Assembly: GCA_036872755.1 (NCBI GenBank)
Contig: JAVHNS010000020.1
Location: 62,001-126,000, forward strand
Direction of reading: 5' to 3'
Length of the DNA: 64,000 nucleotides
From: Orbilia blumenaviensis
Taxonomy: Eukaryota; Ascomycota; Orbiliomycetes; Orbiliales; Orbiliaceae
Both the position numbers and the translations under genes were made by a program. This document shows positions 1 through 12,511 of the stretch, one piece after another; the first letter of the stretch is position 1, and every line of letters begins with the position of its first letter. Below the pieces are notes generated by a model. That model was not told the origin of the DNA. It was given only the letters and a program-made list of their open reading frames with translations, and ran no database searches.

Positions 1-2231
1 GTGTTGGCTTATTCGAACTCTTCGCGAACCCATCCTAAAGGATCAACTACATGATGTGCGCACTGCATTTCGTTATGCCAAAAGTCTCGTCACTCCACTT
101 TTACAATTCCACGTGCAAATAAAAACAATTTTGCCTCATGTCGCTGAAACTTCTGTATTGAGGCTGAAACCCCTCAATTGGGACCCAATCGGCTTCAAGG
201 TGTAGTGACATTGGCGAAGAGTGCCACCAGGCTAAGGGCCAACATTGTGGTAACATCAATTAGCCTTGGACGTTTGGACTGAGCTCGTCGATCATCACGC
301 CGCATAGAATGATATTAGCTATTAGTAATTTTTGAACTTTCAAAGGATATACGAACAAATTTGCAAAGTTCCCCTCGAAGACGAATCTAAGGAAGGCTCC
401 GTAATTAGACTCGAGCCTAGACCATGGCCACTATCGGAGCTTTTTTTGTTTATTTTTGAGGATGACCCGCCGGCCGCCCGCTGCGAGCTGGCGCACGATG
501 TGCACAGCTGACGAGGGTCTGAGAACTCTGATGCTTCTCAGGGGCCAGTTTTTTCTGGGCTTCAGAGGCAAACAATGACAAAAATAGTCAATCTGGTCCG
601 TAGACTGCCAACACTCCCCTTTTTGGAAGCATCTGAGGCATCACAAGGGCACAGTCTCCCCGGGTCAGCCCTTGCCGCGTCCGCAAAATCCTGCCCAAAA
701 AAAAAATTGAAATTTTTTTGTCGGCGGGTGTGCAGGGAAGGCAATCTTGTTCAATTGATGCAGGGGCATTGAAAGATTGCAAAAGGGCGGCCAGCACACT
801 TTACAGATCTTCAGCTTGCTTAGTATGAAAGCCTCTTGCTTTGAACGTTGTTAGCACAAATATTGCAAATCGATCACTAGGCCAAGGCCTCTCCGCCACA
901 ACATGTACCAAATATCAAATAGGGAAGCAACGGCATGATTGCCTGTGATATCTCAGGAAGTTAGTCCTTCGTTATATTAGTACGGCGTTTTATTGCAATC
1001 TCTCGATAGTGTTCACCACAAACTTGATCTTTAGTGCGGAGGTGACAGTTAGCGTGGTGGCTCGCCAAAGCTCCACAACAGCTCGCCGCTAGGCCTGTTC
1101 CTGGACTCTGCATATCCTTGACAAGCGGAACCCGGTTGAGATGGCGTGGCTACTGGCCGCGACAGTGCACAGGCAGCAGAGGCACAAGGGCTTTCTTCGA
1201 TCAAGATATTAATCCAGGCCGCCTTATACTCATGCTCACCATTGATTTTGACTTTGTTACCTCTCCTTACTTACAGAGTACTTACAGATGCAAGAAGTCA
1301 CTCCACCCTAACTTCCTTTTTTAGAGCATTTGGTTTTTCTTCCCTTCTTTCCGTTCCTTTTCAATGCTGGCATCAGTTGGTATATTCGATGGTTGATTCT
1401 CACCGTTGTCGCTGGCTGTGCTTGCCTGTGTAACTTGAACCTGCTTCAGCTGCGGCTCCTCACTGGTACTTGGCTTACCTGGGTCAACCCGCAGTGCAGC
1501 CCTTCTCTACATACCCTTGTGCCCGTTCGTCCTTTTTTTTGTCCACTATTGCGCTTTTATAACCTTTGATCCTTTCCTCAGGAATCCCGCAGGCTCGATC
1601 GCACGCAGATTCGTTCGTTTCCTTTTTCTATATCAAAATTCTATAACTGCCGCTCCCGACGGATCAATAGCGGCTGCGGTGAATAATCCAATTGGAAGCC
1701 TCGCCAGACCCCATTTTTAAGACCGGCCACTGCAGTCGACGTCGGCCTGAACGACAAAAACCTGTTGCCTTTGGTAGTGGTTCTTAGGGGCGCCTGTGGT
1801 CATCTATTCGTTACGACGACATCCAACATTCGATATTAACAGGAGGTACTTGATCAACCCATTGTTAGCACGGGTTGGGGCACTGTGCATAGCATCAACG
1901 ACTTGGACGACAAGACAGGAGTATAACGATAACGTACACCAACGAGGAGTGCCTGGGGTGGTCCTCTATCCAACAATATAAACAAGTATTGGTCATCCTG
2001 GCCTTTTCTTCGGCTTCGGACTCCTTGGACAAGAGAAAAAAATCCGATAAATCGAACTACGAAGACCCCAGCCTTGCTTTCTTCTTGAAACAAACGACGA
2101 GAGATTTTGGGGATTTGAAGCCGGGGCCCCAGAACAGCAACAGCTTTCTAAGCTCCTCTTCATTATAACAATCCGAAAATTTTTCTCGTTCAAAGCCTGG
2201 GATAGGATATCGATATCTGGCAAACTCATGA
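1..2231. other. Non-coding left edge and upstream region of the cupredoxin gene
   Basis: No convincing gene is visible. Short open frames occur on both strands but overlap one another, lack recognisable domains and often have no ATG. The stretch between about 1250 and 1720 is pyrimidine-rich, as is common upstream of fungal genes, and probably includes promoter and 5' leader sequence for the gene beginning at 2232. A frame open from base 2 to about 206 could be the end of a gene cut by the window edge, but nothing in it is recognisable. Confidence 0.5.
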
Positions 2232-4434
2232 ATGACGACTGCCTGGGAAGGTGTAGGCAAATGGCGGCGGTCGAAGATCCTAACATCATGGATCCAGATT
2301 TATGACAATAAAGCAACAGCGGGCCGTCCTGTTATGGCTTTAGCAAGATGGCTCTGCGACTCTCTCGCTTTCCTTTTGTTCTATAGTATCTCCAGCATTA
2401 TCCTGCGCCCGCATAACAAACGCAAACATTCTTCTACGACAGGTCTTACACTATTCACGATAATTTATTTAATTTCTAACACACAAATTTGTCGCGCCGA
2501 AATCATTGATATACTAGTAGGTCTACGGGACGGAAGTTCACAGCTCGTCTTTACGCCTGAAGTTGTATATCAGAAGGTTGGACAGCAGGTTCGATTCCAA
2601 TTTTATCCACAGAACCATTCAGTCGCACAATCTTCCCTCGAAAGCCCTTGCACACCACTTGGAGGAGAATTGTCGACGGCCGGGTTTTTCTCGGGCTTCA
2701 ATTTCGTCAAGAGCGTCGACCAGCAGATTCCGACATTCACTATCAATATCTCCTCTGCAGAACCCATCTATTTTTACTGCGCGCAAGGAAGACACTGTCA
2801 GAGCGGCATGGTGGGAATAATCAACCCGTAAGTTTGCCCGTCTGTCTTTCGGATTCCAGTTTTGCGCCAGCTTCCCCCTGCTTGTCGTACATGCATCTTC
2901 GCCTACAATTGCAAACGTACAATCAGAAGAAAATATAGCTCGCCTTCAGGACCCCTTTTGTTCCCCTCCATTTCTGCGGGCATAGGCGAATAACGGTGGT
3001 GGTGTCGTTATCAAAGTAACTTTGCAGGCTCTGCCTTGGTACCTGGCATTTGCGTATATTGGGGCCGTTTTGGCTAAATTTCGGATAGCAACATGCCCTG
3101 CTGACCTTCGGACAATTGTCTCGATTGATTATAGTCCGAACTCTGACACCATCAGTACTTTCAAGGCGACGGCATCAAAAGTACCTTTTACGCAGGTACC
3201 TCTTACCCCGCCTACGCAAGACTTGCCGTCTCCGAAGTTTTCTACGACCACTGTTCTTCCTGGAGCGACCAATGGAGCCGACCCGCAGTATATCCCTAAC
3301 ACCCCTGTCCCAAACTCAACAGGCCAAAGTTCCAATGGGTTGTCTACCAGCGGATACATAGCGGTCGCAGGTGTTGGTATCCTTCTTATCGGCGTCGCAG
3401 CAATAATAGCCTGGTGCACCGTTATCCGGAAGCGTCAACGAAAGGAACGGGCGGAGCGACGAGCGGCCCATCTAGAGCGAGAGCGCAGGAGGCAGCAGCG
3501 GGGAAAAGAAGCTTCTCCTCGATCAGACCGCCATGTGTACCGTGACGTTGACGGGGATGCGCAGATGATAGATTTAGAAGCTCTGCGAGTGGACTCCAGT
3601 CCCCAAATTGCATATGCATACAGCTTCTCAAGACCCTCCGTGACCTCTGGCCAATCCGGTGGCCTCCAACGTCACTCATCCATGCTTGTACAACGACCTA
3701 TATCACACGTTTCACCAACTACTACTGTTCCGAATAGGCGCTTCTCAGCGAACGTTAACATAAGCCCTACGGGACATATATCCCGGTCTTCGACCATTTC
3801 ATCCTATCAGCATCAGCATCACCGTTTGTCAATGCCAACTTCGCAGTACTCTCACCATCAGTCCATGCGGATGTCGTACCAAGGCGTCCCTTCAAACACA
3901 CATTCCAGACAAATTCCGTCAAGGCGACACTCAACAATGTCAATACCTGTTCAGCAAAATAACCGTCAATCGATCCTACGCAAGCCCAGTCCGAGCGAAC
4001 AAGCGCGATACGAAGACTTACAAAAAGCGAAAGCAGAAAAGAAAAAGGCAGAAAACAGGAAATCGATCCAGCCTACCCCGAGCCCTGTACCTTCAAACCG
4101 ATCGGCGCCGACTCCACATACCATGCCAAAGGGCAAGTGGAAGATCTTCAAGAAGTCGACCTACCGACGGCGTATGGAAGTCAGGGAAATTGATATCCAT
4201 GATGAAAACCGACACAAGGGATCCGTGTCCAGCGCCAGTAGGAAACAGACACCCAGTATGATTATAAAAGCTGCATCGGAGAGAACGGGCAGCGTTAGCG
4301 CCGCAGGTGCAGGTGAAGGCGGTGTAAGCACAAGAACGGGGACTGCTACAACATCTGCAGATACCGGAACGAGGGGAACAACAAGCCATACCTACGATAG
4401 TAGAGAGATGCGGGGTGGTGGATCGATAACTTAA
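2232..4434 (+). CDS. Cupredoxin-domain single-pass membrane protein (extracellular serine-rich protein type)
   Basis: Two exons, 2232-2827 and 3135-4434 (631 aa). The intron at 2828-3134 starts GTAAGT and ends ATTATAG, and joining restores the usual ...NPPN continuation of this family. Residues about 90-199 form a plastocyanin-like fold with likely type-1 copper ligands H129, C183, H188 and M193 (YFYCAQGRHC..GM). A Ser/Thr/Pro-rich linker follows, then a membrane helix at about residues 272-295 and a basic, Ser/Pro-rich tail of some 330 residues that would lie in the cytoplasm. Fungal relatives are secreted or wall-anchored cupredoxin proteins of unknown physiological role. Two hydrophobic segments precede the domain (residues 39-58 and 71-88), so the true start could be M35 at 2334; the segment ending near residue 89 (ICRA) looks like the signal peptide core. 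The gene ends in a poorly conserved low-complexity tail. Function is inferred from domain layout only. Confidence 0.8.
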
Positions 4435-4971
4435 ACTCAAATGTCGCTCCTTTGGCGTCCGGATTTTGCATAACGGCGTTTTATTCAATCCCCTCAACAA
4501 AAAAAATAAAAAACTACGAGACTAAACGTATATTCGATCGCTTAACATATTTCCTTTTTTGTTGATATACAGTTCCATTTGTCGCTTGCTGTTTTTATTT
4601 CTTCGACTTCAAAGATACCCTCCTTAGTTGCCCGAAATGGGCCGTCTTCCATTTTTTCCTATTTTCGACCATCTGGGGCATACCAGACCAGAACACCCCT
4701 TATAACCGCCCCATCCCTTACTTCAATGTATATAATAGAATTAAACTTAATAGCTATTTCTTATAGGCTTTTCATCGGTATCCACGATCATATTAGTCAG
4801 CTGGCACGTCTACGCCGATACGATTATTACAATATATACATGCATTTCATTCTTGATATAGGAGAGAAGCTATGTTTATAAATTCGGATTTTTTATTCTG
4901 GAATCGTTCACCCACTTCGCAACCCGCGATTGGTCTCTAGATACAATTTTGTTTCTCTATACTCCCAATAG
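4435..4971. other. Convergent intergenic region
   Basis: This lies between the 3' ends of the cupredoxin gene (+) and the unrecognised gene at 4972-5988 (-). It is AT-rich with A-rich runs near 4500 and no supported gene; it most likely contains the two 3' untranslated regions. Confidence 0.5.
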
Positions 4972-5988
4972 CTACGATGTCCCCACATGCACACTAGGGG
5001 GTTCTACTGTAAAAGCCGGTGGCGCCCTTTCTGCTTTCTTTTTCTGGTACTTAGACACCTCGCACGTACAGTAGAACTTTATCGCCTTCTGCGCATCGGG
5101 GCTCAAATTACAGAGCCCACTCGTACATTCCTTCTTCTTCGGGGTGCCAAACATCTTGTCGACAAACCTAGAGATCCTTCTCCCAGCATGGTAGGAGTAG
5201 GATGGATCGATTAACTTGAAAAGAAGCAAGTGGAATTCGCCATTCGGAATATCGATTTTAGCTGCTTTCGCCTCGTTTGATAGTCTATGCAAGATGTTTA
5301 GTTAGTAAACCAAAAGGCTTAATCGATGATAATTTCTGAGCTACTCTTACGGGGTAAAGTTTGGGTTCGTCAGCATCTTAGCAAATTTGAGCCACAGCTG
5401 CATATAGCTATTCTGAATTAGTCGAATAGCCTGCCAAGTTCCTTCATGGTCTCTGTAAAATAAAGGATTCTTCTTCATGATCGCGTATCGGACCAACATC
5501 TGGCAGCCAAGGTACTCCGCTGCAGTCTGGAGATATATGTAGGTATCTTCAGAAAGCTTAAAATCCACGAGTATGACCCTGATGACCGCCAAAATCTTGA
5601 CTACATTCAAGGCTTGATCAACGAACGTGCCGATTGGGAGAGTAATGCTTTTCTTCTTGAATTCATTGAACTGCTTGATCGCAATCTCGCCGCAAAACTT
5701 GGCGAGTTGAATGTCGACATTGAGATAGGAAAGGTTGACAAGACTATCATCAGGGTTTCGAACCTCGCCAGTTTGAACGAGCTCCGCATAAGAAGGCAAC
5801 TCCTCCGACTTTTCAAATTGTGCGGCTATCTGAGCGTCGGAATCTTTGAATCGGGAAACCTTTTCTTCTTTAGGGGCTTCTATATCGACGCCTCCCCCTT
5901 CCACCTCCGCTGGCGGTAGGTTGCTAGCGGTTGACGGACCCGCTTCAGACGGGACAAACTCATTAAACTTTTGATTGCCTTCTGACAT
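4972..5988 (-). CDS. Unrecognised two-exon protein
   Basis: Reads complement(4972-5284, 5351-5988), 316 aa. The 66-nt intron (5285-5350) has donor GTAAGA, a perfect TACTAAC branch site and acceptor CATAG, and joins phase 2 to restore a continuous frame (..NFTP|LSNE..), which is strong evidence for a real gene. The N-terminal 60 residues are acidic and Ser/Pro-rich and look disordered. The middle (about 95-205) is helical, with alternating hydrophobic residues but no clear membrane span. The C-terminal part is Lys-rich with several cysteines (CTSGLC, FYCTC) in a short span, which could bind metal or form disulfides. There is no signal peptide. I recognise no family. It stands alone, convergent with the cupredoxin gene. 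Confidence 0.75.
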
Positions 5989-6839
5989 TTATGCGAATTT
6001 ATTCGGTATTCTCTTTCTTAAAAAATCTTGAACCTTCGAATATTGCCGGTCTAACCAATTAAGGTTGCAAGTAATATGTGTTGTAGATGTTGAAGAAATC
6101 AAGCTTCACCAGGAGGCCATGTTTGGGGATCCAAACCAAACAAAAAGGACGGCACACAGCGCCGTCTTCAACGGGACTTTATATTCAGGACAAACCAAGA
6201 CATGAAGAACCTCTAAACTCTTGGCCTCGCACGACACAATATGGTCAATAGTCACCCGCTTCATACCTTCCCATGAAAATGACGAATGGAAGAAAACCCT
6301 AAAATGTTAGTTCCGAAGTCCGCGATGTTGGGTTGATAGCGTCGCTATAGCTTATGCAGCATTTGGATGGGAAAACTCGAAAACACTTGAACTTTCAGAT
6401 ACCCACATCATGCACGCGAACGCAGTCGAGTGACCAAGGCTCCTCGCCAAGCTCTGCATTGCCTTCCTTGGAGTGTCTATATATGGCATTATAGCTGGAG
6501 CCGCCACGAGCTACCAGGACTTCAACCGAAAGGCTGTCCGCCGCTCGATCCAGACACGTGGAGACGAACTGTCGATCGAGCCAGGCAGCACTGCAGGGCG
6601 GCCTTCCGATGCGAATATTGGCGTCGGCCTCTTGCGGGCTTCGGCTAACGTTCAACGCCGGAGGTGAATCCGCGGATCCGTAGCAGCCTCGCAAAGTCCT
6701 TGAAGTACATACAGGCGGCGGTATAGGGTAACTTGAAATTTGTTAGTTAATATTATAATCCGGCATTTTGTACTAATTCGATATCACGGGTTGAGTCGAC
6801 TCCACATACAACAAAGAAATGGCATGTACTTACATTACA
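5989..6839. other. Intergenic region upstream of the 4972-5988 gene
   Basis: Upstream DNA of the minus-strand gene. Overlapping open frames on both strands at 6395-6694 show no domain and no splice support, so I treat them as chance. No RNA gene or repeat was recognised. Confidence 0.4.
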
Positions 6840-7780
6840 GGGCCTTCAAGCCTCAAACCAAAATTCTGTGGGAAAGCCACTTCTAGATCTAGCACATAAC
6901 ATGAAGCAATTTTGTAGACGTTAAAGTAGTCAAATTTTCTTTTTACCTCATTTCTGTACACAGGGTCAAAGCTAAGGCGTTAAATCCCTTCCTAACAATC
7001 TAGCTTTAACACTTTAACTAACTCTCTATCAATTTGGCGATGTGTGAAGGGGCTCGTATATGTCTTCATCAGACTTCGGTCAGTGCATATCAATCCTGCC
7101 CCTCTAGGCCCTCTTTTCCTCCTTATCAGTGCGGTTCTATCCTCTAGCTGATGCCTTAAAAGCTTGTCTATGTTACTAGCATATGCTTGTCCCGGGATGA
7201 CAATTAGCACACTCACATTTACAACATCAACAGGTGTTGGCTGACGCATATAACTGATTAAGTAGTTGCCTTCTTGGATTCGATTATCGGTTGGCTCAAG
7301 ACCGGAGGAGCCACAGTGTTGGTGGGGTCGATGGTCATATAGCAGATATGAACCTTATTATCAAACCCCGAGATAGGTCCGCAGATCTTCTGGTTTCTTA
7401 ATAGTGGCTTCTGCCAGTCCCTAAGCCTTTCTCACGAATGTTTGGATTTCTCTTTCGATCATGTAATTGACAACATGTTTGAATGTTGCGATGTTTCGTG
7501 CTGTGGTGCATTGCATTGGGGCCGTCTGGTACCTTAGACATAATTAAATTGCTAGATCTGTTGTTATCCTAGTCTAGGAAATGTACAGCAATGCGTCTCT
7601 TAGAGCCGCTACTTGAACTGATGTTATGATGCGCATACTTTGAATCACACGCTGGGTAGTTATGAGTACTATTGTACAATTGTATACTTTAAGAGGGGCG
7701 GATAACCAGGAGGGTCAAGAAAAGATACCCGGGATCGCCTGAGGAGATGATAAATTTTTGAATACTTTTATACCCACATA
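6840..7780 (-). pseudogene. Possible decayed reading frame
   Basis: Reading the minus strand in one frame from about 7780 down to 6840 gives long protein-like stretches interrupted by about eight stop codons, including TGA TAA TAA in a row near 7365. The longest clean part, about 100 codons, covers roughly 7300-6995. Many of the stops are TAA/TAG where CAA/CAG would restore Gln, which is the signature of RIP (C-to-T at CpA), a fungal defence that mutates repeats. Eight stops in about 300 codons is only moderately fewer than chance, and an adjacent frame also has an open stretch, so this is a weak call. No family is recognised. Confidence 0.2.
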
Positions 7781-9082
7781 TCCCTCTACCATAGTGCGCC
7801 AATATGCAATATCCTTCAATATTGATTGCATCGAAAACCTATAGATCTATGGTCAGAGCTAATCCATCTAGGGATCTCAAGGTGGGCATGAGACAAGGTC
7901 AATAGCTGACCAGAGCATTTTCTATTAATATAGATTTATATATTGTTGGATACAGAAGCAGCTAGAACCTTGTAATATTTTGAAGCATAAGGATCCTCTT
8001 ATCATTAACCTATAAATACTTCTGTTGAAGTAGATAATATAGAAGGTTCAAACAATACAGACCTGCCGCGTACAAAAGGTATCTACCAACATACCAGTTA
8101 AGTACTTGAGTACCTACGAAAGTAGCTGGGTGGCATCATGCAGGTAATATGTATGCACTTAAAGCATATAACTTGTCTCATACCCGAACGTCTCTTCTGC
8201 ACAAATTACACTAGTCACGGTTTCAGTTTGGTTGGTCGGAGTCGCGGCATAACATTAATAGATAGGGATTTGGAGACAGAGCTCAGAGGAACCCTGCGTA
8301 AACAAATTTGAATATATACATATTGTAAGCTTGCGGCTGTAATTGTACAAGAGCACCTTTGGACCTCTGGTCAAATTTTATATAGTTAACTATCGAAATT
8401 TTGTACCGCTGACTACTCCGGCCCCGATGCTTCCGTTGCTTGATCAGAGCGGTCTGTTAAGGAATGCTGATATTCCTAGGCCTAGGCCTAGTCTAGTATA
8501 GTTATACCTACACGTATACGCGCCGTTGAAAAATATGCAGCCAACTGCGCTTCCCATTAGTGACTAGGATTAGAATGTCGTACATTTTGCCTTGAAACCG
8601 GGCCCCCAAAGTTCAAGACAGTCTAGTCTTAGATCCGAAGGGCTCAGACTTTGCTTGTATAGCATTTCGAGATCTTATCTGCCATTGGGCTTTTATACAT
8701 GTATACATGTTATGTTTATGTTATTGACTAATCAATTTATTCATATCGGGACGGTCGATCTTTAGCATTATAATATTATACAACATAAGACAAAGCCACA
8801 TGTGTAAATATGTACAGCGTAGATTAGTAAACAAACAAAATTAACGACGTGTTAGACACTGGTACCTGAAAGTAATTTGGAACGTTGGTGTTGAGACAAG
8901 CTGGTTTTCCTGGGATCCTAGGCTAAGTAATGCTGAGGTTATAGCTACCATAAGAAAGGGTCATGTCTGAGCCCGACCTCGGTCGCGACTCTCGCCGATA
9001 CCACGGTCGATTTTATTGTTCACCTGCATGAATTTGTATCGCACTAGTACTCTGGTGAATCTGTTACTTCAACTACATAGCC

Positions 9083-9086
<4 letters not shown>
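7781..9086. other. AT-rich gene-free DNA
   Basis: No open frame of note on either strand. TA-rich words are frequent. A short direct repeat of CCTAGG lies near 8476-8494 and a small TATACATG palindrome near 8695-8710. The composition fits old, mutated repeat DNA, but no element ends could be defined. Confidence 0.35.

Positions 9087-9118
<32 letters not shown>
9087..9118. repeat. Poly(A) tract, 32 A
   Basis: An uninterrupted run of 32 A residues followed by an A-rich GATAATAAGAATAATAAA tail. It could be a retroposed 3' end or simple slippage. No target-site duplication or element body was identified upstream. Confidence 0.9.
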
Positions 9119-9120
<2 letters not shown>

Positions 9121-11135
9121 TAATAAGAATAATAAAAAGAAGAGGATGAGGGCCAGTCATTCTGAAGTCGGTCGTATGCAGTTCGCGAATTCGTGCCAAT
9201 TGTGATCAATGTTGCATGTTCGCTTTGCCATGTCCATGCATCTGAGTGCAATATTAGTGGGCACAGAAAATCACATTTTCCAGATTTCTTCTTCCAATAT
9301 GATCCTAGGTCCGAATTGTGTGATGCTATGACATGTCTTGGTACTGCCCATTTTCTCTCGCAACTCCAAGCTTGACGAATTGCGGTGCGCAGAGCTCTTA
9401 CATATATTATTCATCCCTGAAACCCATCTTCGAAGCCGGTCAGAAACCCATATCGATTCGGAAATTTGCCAAACACACTCGCAACATTCGTTCTCTTTTT
9501 TAGCCTTAACTAGTGTTTTTAAAATTAGACTGCTAGATGATGGTAGTTAGTAATTTACATGGTATTCAATCTGCTTTTGCCGTATCTATACTAAACTAGT
9601 TGATTTATAGTAAGTCAATAGGCAAAGTACGAACTGCGCTCCGTATGGGGCGGTTGACTTCGACTTATAGTCTTCCGTCATGCCCAGTTCAAGAGGCGAG
9701 TTAGCAAGACATGCATACGACCAATCGATGTCGCATGCAACTGTGCATGGTGCGTCATGTCGGTCTGTCTAGGGTTCTAATCTTTTTCCTGATAACGGAA
9801 CATTCGTTGGAAGACGGTTGAAATTCTGCGGTGGGCCGCTGAACGCTCCAGAACAATGGGATTCAAGCACGCCAAGGCAAAAAAACGGCCGGGACGGAAC
9901 TTGAACTTCCTTTTTTCGCAATTTTTTGGATTGACATCTCCACGTTTTCAAATTCGTCGTCTCAACGGAGGACTATTTCAAACCGTCTATTTTCTCGGCA
10001 GGTATCTACTCCGGACCCTTTCCCCCCCTGGGCACTTGTATACAAAGCCTACCCCGCTTGATATATCTCATTCGGGACGGCTCGTGTTACATGGGAGTCG
10101 GCTGTTTGTTCAAATGCTCCCCGATCCCAAGCACGCGCATTTGTCTTTGTACTGTACATACATTCGTATTCTGTCAGGAGCCGGATTATCTCATTCCCAC
10201 CTCGTTTCTCCTATATCCAGATCCAGAGGGCGTGTGGGTTGTATGAAGTGCGAAGGTGCGAAAACCAGTCTGGATTTAATAGTATCATCCGTGAGCCCCA
10301 CATCGAACGATCGATTAATTGATACGCCGCTTAACGGCTGCTTCCTAGTCGGTATATGTATGTTCAATCTTGCTAATCGGTCTAATCTGAATATAGAGGG
10401 ACGCAACAGTCGCGTGTGAGTGGTTTTGAGGAAGACTAGGTACGGTGCTTGAAATGAGCACCGGCATGGCCTTGAGCCTGGTCCGCCCTGTGGCGTGAAT
10501 GCTGCTTTTGCAATCGGGTTAATTTTTTTTTTACATTTTTCGCATTTTACGCCAGTTCGGATGGAGCTGCGACACATAAACCCCGGGTTTCCCAGAAGAA
10601 AAAATTGCGAAGAGGTCCAGGAGCTAAGACCGAGCAGCCACCTACGACCTATCAACTAAAACAGTTTTGTCGAAGATTAAACACTTGTCATCGATTGTTC
10701 AAATAATACCTAATACTTCCTGGTGCCCGGGGTTAAAGATTGCGACAGTAGAGTCTAATTAAGAATTTCTACCTGGGGGCCGAGGATTGCTTGTGCCAGA
10801 GCTCTTTTGCATGCGAGTACATCCAACAATCGCGGTTGGCAATCGGACTTGGTTTCGACCAATATATATCAATGGGCTATCGAAAGCCGTTTGCCCCCTC
10901 TGCCTTTACCTTTTAGCTCTTCGTTCTTTTCTTCACCCAGCTTTTAGGTTCAAACCAACGGTTAATTAGCACCAGACCCCAAACCGTCCTTTGAGCCCGC
11001 TATATCTGCTACCCTAGGGCTCCGGCCTTCAGTTAACCGAACTTGCTAGCTTGCAAGGCCTTGTCCCAGTGACTTCATGAGCCAGGCCCCCCGAGCGACA
11101 ATTAATAATACTTTTCGCCCCTAGCAAGTGCGAGG
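9119..11135. other. Intergenic region upstream of the alpha/beta hydrolase
   Basis: The stretch contains a 187-codon open frame (9856-10419) and an opposing 154-codon frame (10191-10655). The two overlap, are rich in Ser, Arg and Leu, show no domain and have no splice-site support, so both are probably chance. The last few hundred bases are the likely promoter of the hydrolase gene. Confidence 0.4.
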
Positions 11136-12511
11136 ATGGCGGTTCTGCTCCCATATATGAACTTCACAGACCACGAGCAGTTTGATTGGATTCTCTCCTA
11201 CACTATTTTGTCTATTGCTGTCCTGATCACTGGTTTATTTTCTTTCTGCCGCCTGCGATGGCTCAATAAGTGTCGAACCTCAGACCTATCTCCCCCTCCG
11301 ACCCCAACAACTGTACTCGCTGCAACACAGTGTTCCTTTTCGGGCTGGTGGTTTCGAGTAGTGTCAATGGAGATGGTTCTCAATTATCTACGGTTTAAAT
11401 CGAAGGATTCTCCTATCATACCATCACCAGAGAAGACACTGCTTCCAACCCTCTCACAGCATGAACAGGCGGGCCTAGCGTACCACCCTAACTCGCTACC
11501 TGGTGGGAGATGGCTGCAGACTCCTACAGGCCGGATTAGGGTATACGAATTTGGACCTGAAGATGGCAAGAGAGTATTGTTCGTTCACGGCATTTCGACT
11601 CCAAGTATAGTTGCACGGGATCTGCTTACGAATCTCGCAGCAAGGGGCTGTCGTGTAATGGTTTTTGGTATGTCGTCATCACCTGGATGAACTGTTGTTC
11701 AAATCCGTTTGTGCTTGAGTTAATCTAACCGTTTATATACTTAGACCTGCCAGGAAGAGGCTATTCCGAATGCTGTCGGGTAACGCCCCAGGACATGAGA
11801 CTGTACTCCGCCCTTATTATGATGGTTACAACTTCTTCAACTGCACCCGGTGGATTTTTACCGTTTAACATTATTGGATACTCTCTTGGGGGTGGTATCA
11901 CTGTCTCCTTTGCATCCCAGTTTCCACACTTAGTGTCTTCAATTGCGGTTGTATCTTCAGCCGGCCTTTTGCCCTATTCGTTTGCTCCGTTTGGTATGAA
12001 ATGCAGTTTGATCCCATGGATTCCGGTATGGCTGGCAGACAAACTCCTCACGACAAAGCTTAAGGGTGAAGAGGAGTCTCCAATCGAAGTCTCACTCAAT
12101 GAAGCTGCCCATACCACCGCAACGACACGGGCCATAGGCATAGAGCCCGTGGATGTGTTTTCAGTCATTCGTTGGCAGAACCGCCACCAGAAAGGCTTCA
12201 TGAGTGGCTATGTTAGTAGTATGAGGAACGGTCCTATCTTCGACCGCGTGGAAGAATGGACGGAAGTTGGCAGGTTACTCAAAAGCCGCAGGTTTGCTAA
12301 CCCCAGCTGGGATGAGAAAGGGCCCGCACAAATGCTGGTTGTATATGGTGAGAAGGATGATTTAACGCCTCCTATGCTGCTGGACAGGATTAAAGGGTGT
12401 GTTGGGGAAGACCATGTTAGGGCTGTTGTTGTGGAGGGCGGGGGCCACGAAGTTGTCGTGTACCAGTGGGACCGTGTTCTCCAGGAAGTAGTTGACTTTT
12501 GGGAACTATGA
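11136..12511 (+). CDS. Alpha/beta hydrolase with N-terminal membrane anchor
   Basis: Exons 11136-11667 and 11745-12511 (432 aa). The 77-nt intron (GTATGT...CTTAG) has a CTAAC branch site and splits a codon to give the conserved ..FG|DLPGRGYS.. strand. The alpha/beta hydrolase fold is shown by the oxyanion-region FVHG (H151), the nucleophile elbow GYSLGG with S224, an acid at D382/D383 (EKDDLTPP) and H412 in GGGHEV, which together make a complete catalytic triad. Residues about 19-38 form one membrane helix, so the enzyme is probably anchored with its catalytic domain on one face of a membrane. The lid region lies between S224 and D382. The substrate cannot be read from sequence; relatives include lipases, esterases and epoxide hydrolase-like proteins. 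A later ATG at codon 8 is an alternative start. Confidence 0.85.

Noticed and set aside
2..206. Open frame of about 67 codons at the left edge, possibly the end of a gene
   Set aside because: No start in the window, no recognisable domain, and 67 codons is within chance for this sequence; it cannot be judged without the DNA to the left.
6395..6694. Overlapping open frames on both strands
   Set aside because: Two strands open at once is typical of chance in GC-richer patches; no domain and no splice sites.
9856..10655. 187-codon plus frame overlapping a 154-codon minus frame
   Set aside because: Neither has a domain or biased composition like the real genes; Arg/Ser/Leu-rich, with no conserved pattern.
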